Shown here: in pieces, positions 34,310-45,721 of the stretch
Numbering within the stretch: position 1 is the stretch's first letter
Layout of the letters: the number at the start of each line of letters is the position of its first letter
Origin: Apostichopus japonicus
Taxonomy: Eukaryota > Echinodermata > Holothuroidea > Aspidochirotida > Stichopodidae
Length of the DNA stretch: 64,000 bases
Direction of reading: 5' to 3'
NCBI RefSeq assembly: GCF_037975245.1
Contig: NC_092562.1
Coordinates: forward strand, 31,436,554-31,500,553
Notes under the pieces: generated by a model
Seen by the model: the letters and a program-made list of their open reading frames with translations, nothing else
Told to the model about the DNA's origin: nothing
Database searches by the model: none
Made by a program: the position numbers and the translations under genes

Positions 34310-37300
34310 CTACCTGAAAGGTGCAATATTTATTTGATATAAGTTCAAAGTAAGACTAATCACAAATGAAACGATGAGCCAATATCGAGGCTGGATGAGA
34401 TGTCCACTGTTGGAGGTTTCTTTCTTGTCAGCTGCAAGTAAAGATAGATAAATCAGTTTTCATTCTGTTGTTTTCTCATGTACTTTCGACCAAAGAAAAA
34501 GTATAGTTAATAAAATGTCGAAGAATTTCCAGTTGCATTTGGATTCGTTCTAATCATTGCATTTGTGTCATTTAATAAGTTTTAAACATATCGAAAAGGT
34601 TTCATAATAGTTTCCCCCGAATTGTTTAAAATCACACACAATGGGAAGTTTTTAGCAGCTGTAATACATATTGCTCTGAAATGTTGTATCCGTTTGTCCT
34701 ATTTTGAGATGGTTCAATTCTTAGTCGTACTTACCACACCCTTCAAGCGGAAACAGTTCACATCTTAAGAGTCCGTTGTCACAGTGACAGAGGTTACAGT
34801 TCCTATATACCCACGCCCCATTGGCCAGACGATCACATAGGGAGATGTTACGCACGTCAGTTTCACAGTACCTTCCAGTGAAATAATTCGGACACATACA
34901 GAATGCTCCAAGGTAACCTGTCCCGCCATTTTGACAATGAGAGTCATCGTAAATGACTGCAAGTTTAAGAGAAGAAAAGGCAATCAATATGACAAATGTT
35001 TGCTGTATTTATCTGTACCCTTGTACTATATATAGGTAAACAAACTCCATTAAATGAATACTGTATGGAGGCATATACCCAACTTCAAAAGAGAAGGCAG
35101 GGATGGGCCCTTGCAAAATGAATTTCTCGGGGTTCAAAATTATATTATTTGAAATTGAGGGCAGGATCACATGGGTGTTGGAAGAGGGTACAGTCTGAAT
35201 GGAGGGGGGCGGGGGGGGGGGGGTTACAAAGTTCTATCGGCAGTGGGAAATACAACTTTAACTTCGGGGGCGAAAGAATAAGTTATCTCAAACTAATCCG
35301 ACCAAATTTACCTAAAAATCACGTAACACGAATTCCATTAAACAAACAGGCACTTTTTAATGCATTTTTTTTCAACAACGGCTCCTTTTCCTCACATATT
35401 ATAGAGAGTACTTTCTGTTTCAAAAATGTGTTTATTGTTTTAATTTTCATTATCAACGGGGCACATATTATTTATGGATATAGAAGCACTTTTGACGCTT
35501 AAAAAAAATTCCAGCCCCTTTCCAAGCGGGGAGGTAGCATTGAACGTAGTGCTACATAAACTACAGATTAAAAGCATCTGGGAGTTGTTGGGAAGTGGAT
35601 ATAGAGGACCTTTGAAGGCATTGAAGACTCGCCCCAAACAGCCTGCCGCCATCTTTAAATAGTTAACTTTCCGTTGCTTGCAAGTAAAGTTTTTTCTCTT
35701 GTCGCTACAAAATGCAGACAGTAATGAAACGTGATACCTTGTTATCTTTAGCTGGACCTGATATGTCCATCGCTGTATCGTTTGTACACTGTGCTGTGGG
35801 TATTGACCGCAGCTGTATGTACTGACTGTACACTAGTGTCTAATTACCGACGTAGCAAGCTGTGTGTGTATTTTCTGGGATCGATGGTGGTGCTAACACT
35901 TCCGCTACACCTCATACGAAACTAGGTCAGATTACAGGCATTAGACGTTTCTTTTTGCGCGAGTCTTCACACCCTTTAGAGTCCTACTGTATATGTAATG
36001 ACCGTATAGCCAGGCATCCGCGCTGATCATGGATAATATCGGTTCACGTTCAAGAGCGCTAGTCATGGTGTCGCTTCTCAGCTAGCTTTATAATTACTTT
36101 TTCTTCAAATCATAAGGTTTTCGTTTAGGCTATTTGAATTATGTATTAATATCACAATTTGATATCATAGCTTGAGATGCGTGTTAGGGTGTTGGCATCG
36201 TCCACGAAGGACATAAAGTAATATAGTGTTCCTCTGATCAGTAAGAACATGGAGGTAAAAACAGAGTTAGAATGAGGACAGGAACACGAGAGAAAGAGAC
36301 ACGTTGTACACTAGGAAGTGAAACCGGCTGTGCTATTGTGCCGATTCACTGTTGATAAAGATGTTCTGGGGTGAACTTCGGAGCCAACGATGTGTGAATG
36401 GTTACGTAACGGCGTATTGATGACTTTAGACCTATATTGAAAGACATCTATTGTGTTAACTTTCTAGTCAATAAGAGATTGGTATCCTATGGTGAGTAAA
36501 GGGGTGCCAAAGTGGTTAACGACCTATAGTTTACAATGAATGGGTAAAGACTGTCAATCGACTTTAATGAAAGTCAAACTTTTAATCAGAAAATAGTTGT
36601 TTATGGAATGTAACTCCTCCGTGTGTGTATTCGGGATGATTGAAGGCCGTCAGTTTTGATACACTTCAAACCCATCCCTCCTAAAATTACCAACTTAAGA
36701 TTTTGAAAGTGTTTCGCTTTAAGTGGTGTTGCAGAAAGAAATATTTTTCGGACACCGACGGTTGTATGGATATAAAAAAAAATCGTGACGTAACGAAAAT
36801 CTGTCACATCATATAGTGATTAACATTTTAGGCAAGAACATACCTACACAAATGTCACTTCAGAAATCAAACTTACATCCGAAACAATGAATAAAGCAAT
36901 GGGTTCAAATCATGCCAAAAGAAATCAAGAGCAAAAAAAAAAAAAAAAAAAAAACATTAAATGTGTTTTACACAACATTTTCGCATTATATTAATTGGAT
37001 AATTACTCCTTCGTTCGGGTAGGCAATTTTTGCTAATCAACTAAATTTGAAATTAGGGTTATACCATTATGTGTGAATATGGGCCGTGTACGAGTGACAT
37101 AAAGATACAGCTCAACTTATATGAATGATGTGTAGGCTAAGTGGCACTGTGTATTGTCTTTTAAGGAGGGTGGGGTGGGTGCATATAGAAGAAATGGGTG
37201 TATTGAGAGGACCAGTGTTGCCTTCACAAACTTGTCGTCAAAGAAACTGTTGGCAAAGAAACTGACGCCAAATAAGGTACAAAATGACAGGGGTAGATCC

Positions 37301-40300
37301 AGGATTTTCTTAAAGGGGGAGGGATGCGGTGGAGGCGATGTTACTCTGAGAGACGCACTTATGACGGTTACTATCTAAGCGGAGCGCCACCATCAGTTGG
37401 CGCCGGTAGCGAAGCAAACAATTTTTTGCCAAAAATGCCTCCCAGATTGCCGGAAATGACACTTCCCATGCCCTGGTGCATTCTTCATTTTGAGATCTCT
37501 TGCACAACTAATACAAAACGAAAAAGAATTCACTTTATATTTGATATTTTACACATGCAGGTAATTGAAGGTAACCATATTTTGATAAGTACTTCACGTT
37601 ACATGGATAGAAGTCCATGACATGTGTTCTTGGCTAGGCCAAAATTCATGTTAATTGCGACTACTTGTGTGTACTTGTAGGTGAATAATAATTGCTACGT
37701 CAATAGCCAGATGCAAAAGCAAGCTAGGGCATATGATGGTAGCCGTAGCTATACATACTGAGGGAAAGCATTGTGGGGAATTGTGGTGTATATTAATTGT
37801 TAGGTTTGTGTTATTATTGTTTGTTAACATACCACAAAGGGACCTACTGGGGTACCAAATGAGCTGAATGATTGGGCCGTGAAGGGGACTGGGGGCCACG
37901 TCCCCTCGTTAGTTTGTTACAAAGGCCCTGACATGGGGTTGATGAAGTAAGCAATTGACGATACCGGGAGAGCATACGCCCAGGTAGGAAATTCTATTTG
38001 TACACATTGCATTACTATTATTGTCCAAATATTTACGATTAATTTCCAAGGGGCGGGCCGGCCACCCTCCCCCCCCCCTCCCTCCCCAGGATCCATCCCT
38101 GATTAAGGTGATTTTATATGAGAGAACACTTACCAGGAATCTGCTCTTGGTGATTCACGTGATGTATGGTTGGTTTTTTAGGGCTTTGTATATCTAGTCC
38201 ATATTTCTGATTATTATCCGGTTTTGCGTCTCGCATGTCTTGTCTTTGATCGTAGAATGCTCTATCCTGCATCAGCGTGTTACCGACGACTGCGGTAAGC
38301 AACCCCAGCAATAAAATCAAATGAGTAATTAGAATTACAAATCTGTTGGAAAAAAAAAACCGGAAAAGAAACATGATGTGAATGCTCCTGCTTAAAGGTA
38401 TGCTGTGTTGGCCCCAAATATGCTAGATATTCAAATATGGTCACCATTGGTCAAAATTCTGAAACTGTTTTTATTACAACCTTTGATGAAATTTCCTCAC
38501 TGGGACTTTCAATCATCAAGTGTGTTCCTTAAAAATGCATGAGAACAATTTGGAGAGTAATGACCTCCATGAATGTACTTTTTGAAAACTTCTAGCAATT
38601 ATATATAGTGTGCTATAATTTGGTGCCTATACTGACTACCTTTAAATGTGTATATTTCACGAGATACTTGATCGTAAATTGATAGTATTACTCAAGGCTA
38701 ATTTACAGAGACCTGTAAATTAATTGGATACAACCTACCTCGTATTCTCAACTCATATACAAGCTCGTCTGCAGCATATTATTTGCATTACAAACAACAT
38801 AACGGTCACTAGCGTATGGTTCCTTGCTTTAGTGTTGTAATTTCATCACCCAATATCATAACATTTATGCACACGATAACCAGCGATTGCGCTCAAATGG
38901 TCCCTGTTGCTGTGTCATCGCGGACCCAAGCAAGTGTCACAGACGCACAAACAGACACACACGCTAACCTGACAGCATAGGTTCATTTGGTTCCAGCAAG
39001 GAACCAAAAAGCATCAAGGCCAGTGGATCTGAATATACGTATAGGCCTTACTTGTTAAAAAAAGGACAGTATCATTTGATTCATTTCATTCATTTATAAA
39101 CTTGTATCAATGTATCAGCGATATATTTGATACATGAGGGAGAGAGGAAGAGAGTGGTGTGAAGAAATAATCAAAATACCCAAATATTCATGGTATACGG
39201 CATTACGCATGCAGGGGTCTCAGTATAACTCCACCAGCCCCCCCCCTCCACCCACCCACACCCCCCCCCCCTCCCCTGCTCCTCCCGGTTTTTGCTTTCC
39301 TCTTCAATTTATCGTATTTATCGTACATGAGGATAACGTTGATTCCAGTAGCCACTTGTTCATCAGCAGTTTCCTGTATTAACATTGATAACAACAGGAA
39401 ACCACCGAACCTACTACTATACCACTGATCTAAATATCCTGTTTTAGTCTCCATACGGTACCGCGTAAACGTCTCCTTTTCAATTAAAAAACTGCCGTTG
39501 ACATTCCGTGACGTTCTAGTGTTTTCTGATACCAGTTTGGAACAGAGTCATGTAAGGTTCTGGTTTGGACCAAAGGATAATGAACATCACACAGGTAATC
39601 CCTGAGTCTCCATTGTTACCATGAAATCCATTAAAACATTAGTGAGTCAGTTTTGGGTCGCAAGTCATTGCATGCATGTTATACGTTAATCCATCGATGA
39701 ATCACAAAGTTTACACATTTAACTATTTTTACCGCGTTCTTGGTTTGTGTAACAAAGCATACAAACAGTATCATTTGATTCTTTCATCGCCTCAACATTT
39801 TTTTTGTTACATTACATTTGGCTTTCTTGTACACTTTATACAATCCCTTACAATTTGTGAATCCATCCGGTAATTAAGTTCCTCTACGGTAGCCTAAATA
39901 AACTATGGCCTAGCAGGAGATTCTTTCCAAGCCTTCGATGCCAGATAATGGATGAGAATTCCCCCCCCCCCCCCCCCCGTCATCATTTGAGGCTTGGAAG
40001 TATACGAACCATAGTCGACTTTGACTGTTTGAACTGTTGAAAAATGTTTATTATAATCGAAGAAGGAATTTAGACAAACATTCCAACCACTTGCTTGATA
40101 ATGGAATTTATAACATGATAATAAACTCGATAATAAAGTCCCAGGTTATAGCCAGTTGGCATAATAAATGATTATTTCGTTGTTGTCGGTAAATGTTATG
40201 GGGTAAAAGTATGCAACCTAAAATCCCGGCACCACTTAACACTTACTTCAACCCATCACATATAATGTTGTTAACACATAACTTGTATAGCCAACGGTGC

Positions 40301-40589
40301 AATAAGGTGACTATCCATTATCTCTATTTGAATCCTTTCGTATATATATAAAACTAGATTTCAACACAGCTCTATCATGTAGCGCGTGGAACATTGAGTC
40401 TTTAACAGTGTACAGTACAAGCATAACTTATACTTACGTAAACTTAAATTACTCATCTAACATTCCTATCTTGATGGAGAAATCAAGACATTTATGATGC
40501 CTTTGACTATTAATTAACTTGTTTTAATTTGCATTCCATTTTAAATCAATACATGCCAATACTCACCTCCCCATATGGCTGTTACTCAT
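34310..40589 (-). CDS. EGF-CFC family protein, Cripto-like Nodal co-receptor
   Basis: EGF-CFC proteins are GPI-anchored extracellular co-receptors for Nodal/TGF-beta ligands. Four exons on the minus strand: 40567-40589, 38134-38342, 34735-34956, 34310-34431; phases 2, 1, 1; 576 nt, 191 aa (human Cripto-1 188). The first exon codes only MSNSHMG. The second codes a signal segment (FVILITHLILLLGLLTAVVG). The third holds EGF-like residues 85-109 (CQNGGTGYLGAFCMC) and the CFC domain with six Cys at 118, 131, 134, 136, 143 and 150. The fourth ends in a hydrophobic tail (YWLIVSFVISLTL) suited to GPI processing. The EGF domain lacks two of the usual six cysteines. An alternative start at 38372-38374 would overlap the exon 2 acceptor and is less likely. 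The tiny first exon is the least certain part. Confidence 0.88.
35612..35979 (+). mobile_element. TTAA-type MITE, copy 2
   Basis: Runs from TTGAAGGCATTGAAGACTCG to GAGTCTTCACACCCTTTA. It shares with the other copies the blocks GTTAACTTTCCGTTGCTTGC, TCGCTACAAAATGCAGACAG, GCTGTATGTACTGACTGTAC and CGAAACTAGGTCAGATTAC. Its TTAA ends have each changed by one base. It lies in the Cripto-like gene's intron 2. Confidence 0.9.
37288..38101. mobile_element. Candidate inverted-repeat DNA element containing dispersed repeat core copy 2
   Basis: The left end CAGGGGTAGATCCAGG and the inverse of the right end, CAGGGATGGATCCTGG, agree at 12 of 16 bases. At 37378-37470 it carries GGAGCGCCACCATCAGTTGG and CCCAGATTGCCGGAAATGA, the repeat core also seen at 6837-7000 and 49255-49350. 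No convincing target duplication was found and no transposase frame is present. It lies in intron 2 of the Cripto-like gene. Confidence 0.45.
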
Positions 40590-41199
40590 CTTCTTGAAGC
40601 ATCAAAAATGGGCATCTTCTAAAGACATCCAGAGGACGTCATTGGTCCAATAATGTTCGTTTTTAATTCTAACCCCACGATTTTTACTTCGAAAATCCAA
40701 CTTTTATACGAAATAGTTCATATACATGCAACTATTCAGCATGGAACTTAAGTATCCATCCAGTGAAAATAACCAGTAAAAGTAGTTTAAACTTCAGAGG
40801 TTTCTATGACTTATAGAATGCAATGCTGTTGGCCTTGATCTGAAGATGTAGAAATATGTGTGTGTGTGCGTAGAAGAGTTGTTTCTCGGAAGAATAAAAA
40901 ATACGTGAACTTCACCAACACATGTGTGTGTTTTAGGTACGGGGCGCAATCATGCGTAACTGGCGCGATAGAAGGTGGACCTAAAGTTGGTGGTTTGAGT
41001 AACCAGATTATCTCGTGAGTACAATAGCTCTATTGACAATGGAAGTGACATTCAACTCCCGTGAATTCAGCCTCGTTAGTCAAACAAAGCAGAGCTTGGC
41101 TATTCAAGTAAAAAGACGAGATAAGAACGAGAACTGATGCGAGTGAAAGGAAACTGACAGCGTCGATCCTCCATGACTCGATAGACAAGCTGACGTCAT

Positions 41200-41768
41200 T
41201 CCTTGACTTGTTCAGAAGTTTATCATCTGGTCATAGGCTGCTGCTTAGAGTAAGGAGGTGTAGCATTGGCCTAGCTATATATAAAAAGGTCCAGAGGAGG
41301 GCTACTAGGATGATTAGTTCCTTAAAGAGTGTTCCTTATTATAGGCGGTTACAACTGTTGAATCTCACCACACTGGAGCTTAGGAGGTTACGTGGGGACT
41401 TGATCCAGATTTTCAAGATTGTGTATGGTTTCGACAATTTATCCTTTACCGATTTTTTCATGTTTGCAAACAGTAGTTGTACCAGAGGTCATTGTCTTAA
41501 ACTCCAAAAGTCACATAGTAGGATTAATATTCGGCATAACTTTTTTTTCTAATAGGGTTGTGAATGAGTGGAATGGTTTGCCTGAGAAAGTTATACTTGC
41601 AAGTAGTGTCAATGGGTTTAAGAATGCTTTGGACAAGCACTTTAAGCATTGTAATCGGGTCTGAGTGTTTGTGTCTTCAGTTTTTTCCCCCTCTCTATAG
41701 GGTCCCTGATGGGGACTTAAGTGTCCCTCCTGATCCTTTTTCTACTAAACTAAACTAAACTAAACTAA
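41200..41768 (+). mobile_element. 3' end of a CR1-like LINE, frame-broken
   Basis: Frames 41208-41552 and then 41530-41664 encode the C-terminal tail typical of CR1/Jockey-type reverse transcriptases: KVQRRATRMI, then ELRRLRGDLIQIFKI, TRGHCLKL, and NRVVNEWNGLPEKV. A frame change lies at the T8 run near 41542. The copy ends in a short tandem repeat ACTAA (41747-41770), like the 3' repeats of CR1/L2 elements. It is 5' truncated, retaining less than 600 bp. Confidence 0.85.
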
Positions 41769-42402
41769 ACTATATAATACGGACAGGTGCACGATATGTA
41801 TTGAAGTAGGTTGCAAACATTTGAAACCATGAAAGTGGGTAACAGTGGAATTAGGGTGTGATTTGTTACAACTTCCGGAGGCTCAGTCGCCTCCACATAA
41901 TAGGATGGGGGAACTGAGTGGAATTAAACATCTTTCGGTGCTATGTAATATCCTCAATAAATACAGCCAAGATTACATTATCAATAAAGGATCTATCCTC
42001 AAGGATCTATCCTCCATCCCCCACCCCCTCCACTGGGGGCTCAGTGGATGTACCCCTGCACACGAGTCTAACCAGGTTTACTCGTTTCGCATTTTGTACC
42101 TATATAAATCCACTATGCCATATCGACCACATGTGATATTTCATTTCGTTCGTCGAGGTGGTGAGGGGTACGTAGGGTGAGATGGGCGTACGGGTGGGTT
42201 GGGAATGAATGAGAGGAGGTATATCATTACAATTATGACATTAAGTATAATACAGTTACACGTTACTCAACCTGTAAGCTTCTGCGTAACACCACGTTAC
42301 ATTTGAAACGGAGTTACAAGTTGATTTTTACAGCTAGTCTTTTACCAAGTCCACTACCTTCTTACACGACTTAACATCAGTAAACTCCTGCATGATCATC
42401 GG

Positions 42403-42512
<110 letters not shown>

Positions 42513-42528
42513 TTTGATTTTTGCAACC

Positions 42529-42576
42529 AAACCTCTACTCAGAGTTTCATGCTTACTAGCAATCGTCAGGAGGTGT
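42529..42576 (-). ncRNA. Hammerhead ribozyme-like motif at the 3' side of the Penelope-like remnant
   Basis: Minus strand core CTGACGA (42569-42563) and GAAA (42548-42545) with three helices. Stem I pairs ACCTC with GAGGT (5 bp, 42574-42570 with 42535-42531). Stem II pairs TGCT with AGCA around loop AGTA. Stem III pairs ACT with AGT around loop CTG. The predicted cleavage site is after GTA (42536). One deviation is a T/T mismatch at the base of stem II. Penelope-like elements are known to carry hammerhead ribozymes in their terminal repeats, and this one lies within 70 bp of the endonuclease frame's stop. Confidence 0.7.
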
Positions 42577-42596
42577 ACTAAAAAGCTATCTCTCTT

Positions 42597-43353
42597 TCAT
42601 ATTAGTTTTGACTTTATTTTGGGGGTGTTTTGGTTGGTGTCTGCAGCTTGCCAGGATTTCTGATCTTTTGGGCTAGAATGATCTATTATTGCTAGTTTCT
42701 CGGCCTGGCATAAATTACAAGAACCTGGGCTGTTGATCAATGTGTTTGATCTCCTGACAATGGACCAGGAGATTCGGAAGGCTCTATTAGTTTCTTCTAG
42801 AGACCAAACATGTTTTGAAAGCTCAGTTTCTCCGTGATAATTCTTCAAGTTGAACGACTTTTTGTGGTTATTGAACCTTGTTTTGAACTGCCCTCCGCAC
42901 ATACCAATATAAATAGAGAATCCCCAGCAGTCACTTCAGCTTTGTATACTATGGAGGGGGTCAAGCACTCTCCTCCGAGGGGGCAGGTCTCTCGCATTCT
43001 GCAGTTGCATTCATGCTTGGGTGGGTTTTCAACGGCCTTTGATAGGACTTTTTTATTGTGGCTGTTGACTATAGCCTTTGCGTTTCTCATGCAGCTGTAG
43101 CTTAATTTGAGAGTATTTTTGTTGAATATTTGATAGAGCCTGTGTCCTGGCGAGAGTGCTTGGCCACGTACTTTAAAAAAGTTTTTCCAATGTTTGTCTT
43201 TACAGTTTTGCTAGATGGGGGGTTAAACCATGTGATTTTTTCTGGTTCTGTTGTTCCTTTTTGTTGAAGCAGGCCGGGTTTCTGGTTCGAATTTGAGGTC
43301 GCAGTCGTAGCCACTTGAGTTGAGTGCCTCTTTGTATGCTGGTGACGCTTCAT
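42597..43353 (-). mobile_element. Penelope-like element remnant (linker and GIY-YIG endonuclease)
   Basis: Three minus-strand frames give, in order, KITWFNPP plus a KTNIGKTFLK segment (43102-43353), CMRNAKAIVNSHNKK with a Cys cluster HECNCRMRETCPLGGECL and IVYKAEV (42845-43090), then YIGMCGGQFKTRFNNHKKSF and KHVWSLEETNR (42597-42902). These are the linker and GIY-YIG nuclease region of Penelope-like retroelements. At least two frame changes break it (about 43100 and 42890). The reverse transcriptase is absent; the 5' side ends at a (TA)n tract. It is a pseudogene. Confidence 0.88.
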
Positions 43354-43356
43354 TGA

Positions 43357-43361
43357 ATATA

Positions 43362-43428
<67 letters not shown>
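43357..43428. repeat. (TA)n microsatellite
   Basis: TA repeat between the Penelope-like remnant and the probable solo LTR. Confidence 0.93.
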
Positions 43429-43432
<4 letters not shown>

Positions 43433-44109
43433 ATGATGCAGCATGTTACTTTAAAGGTTTGCTACGCTAATTGCTGTTTTGCACGTCTGTTATGTATTAT
43501 TATGGTAATTTGTAAACGTAGAGCACAATCAGTGCAGTTCTAAGTTACGGTCGAGTAACCTTACAGATTGTTATATAACTGAGTTTGCAAGGAGTGGCTC
43601 GGGCTCTTCTCCCAGTGGCACCAACCTGTACGTCACGCCACGTCGAAACAACCATGAAGTCTGCCTAGCACTAACAAAAAAACACCTTTCCGTTCCGGCC
43701 TTTCTTCACCATGCCAACCAATCTGTGTGTGACTGTGTTAATTCTCTTTTGGACACCACAATGTTCTTGTTTTCTTCTGAACTGGTATTTACCTTACATG
43801 GTCCTGTTCTCTTCCAGAACTGTTATTTACTTAAGGCGCCTTCCTGAAGCTTCCAGACACACCCGCCCTGTTACTTGAGCAAACACCGACTTCTCTGGGA
43901 TGTGACACCCCGACAAAGAGCCCATTGGTAGCCTAGGTACTACCTTCGCGCGTTAAGCTAACTTTAAGTATACCGGTACGTAATGCATTTATGCTAAGTT
44001 ATATGTTTTTGTACCAAGAAACACGGATTAGATTCATTTAAAGACAATACCTCTTTTATCTACTTTATTGTGTTCGTTTCCCAATCCATAATATCTGGAC
44101 TTCGTAACA
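43429..44109. mobile_element. Probable solo LTR (681 bp)
   Basis: Starts TGTTATGATGCAGC and ends CTGGACTTCGTAACA, a TGTTA/TAACA terminal pair as in Ty3/gypsy LTRs. A TTTATTGTGTTCG block precedes the end, as in many gypsy LTRs. The flanks are ATAT on both sides; because the target is a (TA)n tract, the duplication cannot be proved. No internal retrotransposon sequence adjoins it. Confidence 0.6.
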
Positions 44110-44269
44110 ATATATATAGATATATACGGTACATGTCCTATATACATGTCCTATATATAGGGCCTACATATATAATGTAATGTAATAAAACACGTACATG
44201 GATTTATCATACACGGCCCTAGCTAATCGTTATCAAAGCTATAGCAACATTTAAAAGAATCTGAACTAA

Positions 44270-45154
44270 GACCTCGGTCACACGTACATTTTTTCAGACA
44301 TAACGATGTTCCGACCATGGTCCGACCATGCTACGGTTTGCGTGTGACCGCTCTCTACTATGGTCTGACGATCGTCCACTAAAGATGGTAATTAGCATCG
44401 TTAGCCCCGAATTAACCATGGTCCGACCATCTTTAGCAGGAAGAACCATGCGTGTGACCAGGCAACTGAGTTGTCCGACTATGCATTTTAGCGTAACACT
44501 GACATCATCTACTACTTACAACTAATAAAACGCGAAACATCGTCAAAACCGTGACCCTTGACCGACCCAACGCGACTGCGCATGATAGCTTTGCAAAAGC
44601 ATTATAACTCACTGAAAGTGTCCTGCTTCCCACTGATGCATGTGTCCGCGCATAACGATCGTCCGAATATAGTACAAAGTCGTGTGAATACGTGTGAACG
44701 CTACCGTAGTTAGATTAATATGGTCGGACTATAGTTAAAGGTTGTGTAGACTCGCGCAAAAAGAAACGTCTAATGCCGGTATTCTGACCTAGTTTCGAAT
44801 GAGGTGTAACAGAAGTGTTAGACACCACCATCGACCCCAGAAAATACACACTCAGCTTGCTACCGTCGGTAATTAGACACTAGTGTACAGTCAGTACATA
44901 CAGCTGTGGTCACTACCCACAGCACAGTGTACAGCGATACAGCGATGGACATCTCAGGTCCAGCTAAAGATAACAAGGTATCACGTTTCACTACTGTACT
45001 GTCTGCATTTTGTAGCGACACGAACAAAACGTCACTTGCAAGCAACGGAAAGTTAACTATTTCAGATGGCGGCACGCGATTTGGGGCGAGTCTTCAATGC
45101 CTTTAAGAAACAGTGGTCGGAAGATGCAATTTTAAACGTGTGACCGTGGTACAC
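44270..45154. mobile_element. Harbinger-like MITE hosting a nested TTAA MITE
   Basis: The left end GACCTCGGTCACACGTACA and the inverse of the right end, GTACCACGGTCACACGTTTA, share CGGTCACACGT. TAA flanks both sides (44267-44269, 45155-45157), matching the 3 bp duplication of Harbinger/PIF elements. The interior repeats ATGGTCGGAC/GTCCGACCAT many times (for example 44312, 44321, 44419, 44718). The right end is separated from the rest by MITE copy 3 (44735-45106). Without it the element is about 510 bp. Confidence 0.6.
44735..45106 (-). mobile_element. TTAA-type MITE, copy 3 (complete, reverse orientation)
   Basis: Starts TTAAAGGTTGTGTAGACTCG and ends CGAGTCTTCAATGCCTTTAA, so both ends are TTAA followed by inverted AGG-type termini. 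It shares the internal blocks of the other copies on the opposite strand. It is nested inside the Harbinger-like element. Confidence 0.92.
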
Positions 45155-45646
45155 TAAAGATTTGTTTTTGCCAAGATGACATCACAGACCAACCTCTGTG
45201 TTCTATTTATCACATGTAGTGATGTATGATACGTTTTGATCTATGCGTGTATGCAGAAGTCGTCTAATTAGTCATATGGCAAGTCACAGATGTGCTTTGT
45301 CAGGTCGTGTACTCCGCAAATAATAAATATGTAGAGACATTTTTACACGATCATAGACTGGCGGTATACTATAGTACTGAACATTAGGTGACCCATATAC
45401 GGTACGTAGTTATTCCTGGCGTTCACATATAGCTGCATGCAGTGTTGAAATACATAACATATTAGTTAAGGATGGTTAAGTGACCATAGAGAGAACGTTG
45501 AAAAAACAAAGCCTGTTATCACCAAAACGTGTGTAAAAGCGAAAGAAAGTAGCAAATCTTTCTTGAAATTCTCAGACAGTAATATACTATCTAGATAAGT
45601 GTTATCATGCATTGTTAACGCTCAGTCCATTGAATGGAACATCATT

Positions 45647-45648
<2 letters not shown>

Positions 45649-45717
<69 letters not shown>
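45649..45717. repeat. (TA)n microsatellite
   Basis: About 69 bp of uninterrupted TA. Confidence 0.95.

Positions 45718-45721
<4 letters not shown>

Noticed and set aside
38372-38374. Start codon for the Cripto-like gene giving MFLFRFFFSNRF
   Set aside because: It lies inside a clear polypyrimidine-AG acceptor (TTTTTTTTTTCCAACAG). The upstream exon at 40567-40589 gives a matching phase and a signal peptide.
41845-42180. 111-codon frame downstream of the LINE end
   Set aside because: No domain; it overlaps another frame of similar quality, which suggests chance.
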